Origin: Liolophura sinensis
Taxonomy: Eukaryota > Mollusca > Polyplacophora > Chitonida > Chitonidae
Direction of reading: 5' to 3'
Length of the DNA: 64,000 nt
Assembly: GCF_032854445.1 (NCBI RefSeq)
Contig: NC_088302.1
Location: forward strand, 2,908,023-2,972,022
In this document: piece after piece, positions 62,830-64,000 of the stretch
Layout: the number at the start of each line of letters is the position of its first letter
How positions within the stretch are numbered: position 1 is the first letter of the stretch
Program-made: the position numbers and the translations under genes
Notes under the pieces: generated by a model
Database searches by the model: none
What the model was told of the DNA's origin: nothing
Seen by the model: the letters and a program-made list of their open reading frames with translations, nothing else

Positions 62830-64000
62830 GAACATCAGGAAAAAAGGTAACACGACGTCAGCGTTACTAGATACCATCGGTATGGCTCATAAAGCTCACA
62901 ATAGAGCTGATGTGACGTCAGAGTTCCTAGATACCATCAATATGGCTCATAAAACCCACCATAGAGGTGATGTGATGTCAGAGTTCCTAGATACTGTCAA
63001 TATGGCTCATAAAGCCCACCATAGAGCTGATGTGACGTCAGAGTTCCTAGATACCGTCAGTATGGCTCATGGTAAGCCCACCATAGAGCTGATGTGACGT
63101 CAGAGTTCCTAGATACCATCAATATTGCTCATAAAACCCACCATAGAGGTGATGTGACGTCAGAGTTCCTAGATACCGTCAGTATGGCTCATAAACCCCA
63201 CCATTGAGCTGATGTGACGTCAGAGTTCCTAGATACCGTCAGTATGGCTCATAAACCCCACCATTGAGCTGATGTGACGTCAGAGTTCCTAGATACTGTC
63301 AGTATGGCTCATAAAGCCCACCATAGAGCTGATGTGACGTCAGAGTTCCTAGATACCGTCAGTATGGCTCGTAAAGCCCACCATAGAGCTGATGTGACAT
63401 CAGAGTTCCTAGATACTGTCAGTATGGCTCATAAAGCCCACCATAGAGCTGAGGTGACGTCAGAGTTCCTAGATACCGTCAGTATGGCTCATAAAGCCAC
63501 CACAGAGCTGATCTGATGTCAGAGTTCCTAGATACTGTCAGTATGGCTCATAAAGCCCACCATAGAGCTGATGTGACATCAGAGTTCCTAGATACTGTCA
63601 GTATGGCTCATAAAACCCAACAAAGAGCTGATGTGACGTCAGAGTTCCTAGATACCGTCAGTATGGCTCATAAACCCCACCATAGAGCTGATGTGACATC
63701 AGAGTTCCTAGATACTGTCAGTATGGCTCATAAAACCCAACAAAGAGCTGATGTGACGTCAGAGTTCCTAGATACTGTCAGTATGGCTCATAAAGCCCAA
63801 CAAAGAGCTGATCTGAGGTCAGAGTTCCTAGATACTGTCAGTATGGCTCATAAAACCCAACAAAGAGCTGATGTGACGTCAGAGTTCCTAGATACCGTCA
63901 GTATGGCTCATAAACCCCACCATAGAGCTGATGTGACGTCAGAGTTCCTAGATACCGTCAGTATGGCTCATAAAACCCAACAAAGAGCTGATGTGACGTC
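62830..64000. repeat. 60-bp tandem array carrying CRE palindromes, open at right edge
   Basis: About 19 units of GATGTGACGTCAGAGTTCCT, AGATACCGTCAGTATGGCTC, ATAAAGCCCACCATAGAGCT. Twelve units have the perfect palindrome TGACGTCA and one more is cut by the window edge; the others differ by one or a few bases (GACATCA, GATGTCA, GAGGTCA). The unit is 20 codons, so plus-strand ORFs are artefacts. Confidence 0.97.

Overview
This is a eukaryotic, AT-rich, gene-poor animal window. Split coding exons with GT-AG introns, a tRNA-derived SINE, a decayed LINE and very many minisatellites point to an invertebrate. The two short interspersed repeats (a SINE ending in a TTTATTTATTT-type tail and a second element carrying GAGTGAGTGAGTGC) are of kinds I associate with lophotrochozoan genomes, most likely a mollusc; that placement is from memory and not proven here.

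The one convincing gene lies on the minus strand and fills the left half. I could join eleven coding exons (33881 down to 751) whose GT-AG boundaries and phases all agree, giving 404 codons with no internal stop. The product has a disordered Ser/Thr-rich N-terminus, a complete GRAM domain (about residues 122-230), an acidic Ser/Asn-rich linker and a C-terminal membrane segment. There is no VASt domain between GRAM and membrane anchor, so it fits the GRAMD2A/GRAMD2B group of endoplasmic reticulum proteins at membrane contact sites rather than GRAMD1. The 3' end probably lies beyond the left edge.

The introns and the right half are packed with tandem arrays. I count about two dozen (units 15 to 127 bp), together roughly 18 kb, over a quarter of the window. 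The largest are a 44-bp array with higher-order structure (20340-23470), a 49-bp array (7810-10420), an 88-bp array (40170-41985), a 49/67-bp array (55085-56755) and a 60-bp array running off the right edge (62830-64000) in which most units carry a perfect TGACGTCA palindrome. Nearly all long ORFs in the window are artefacts of these arrays.

The most interesting observation is that two of the intronic arrays (428-760 and 7810-10420) contain copies of the very exon/intron junction they abut, i.e. they look as if they grew from the 5' splice site of the GRAM gene. In the first, the 45-bp unit (15 codons) keeps the exon's reading frame open through the whole array, so choice of donor or read-through would change protein length in steps of 15 residues.

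The right half (34000-64000) has no gene I can establish. It holds a LINE reverse-transcriptase remnant next to a full-length SINE with a target-site duplication (41986-43703), a local segmental duplication (45480-46145 and 46900-47620) with one possible coding exon, and further arrays separated by plain non-coding DNA.
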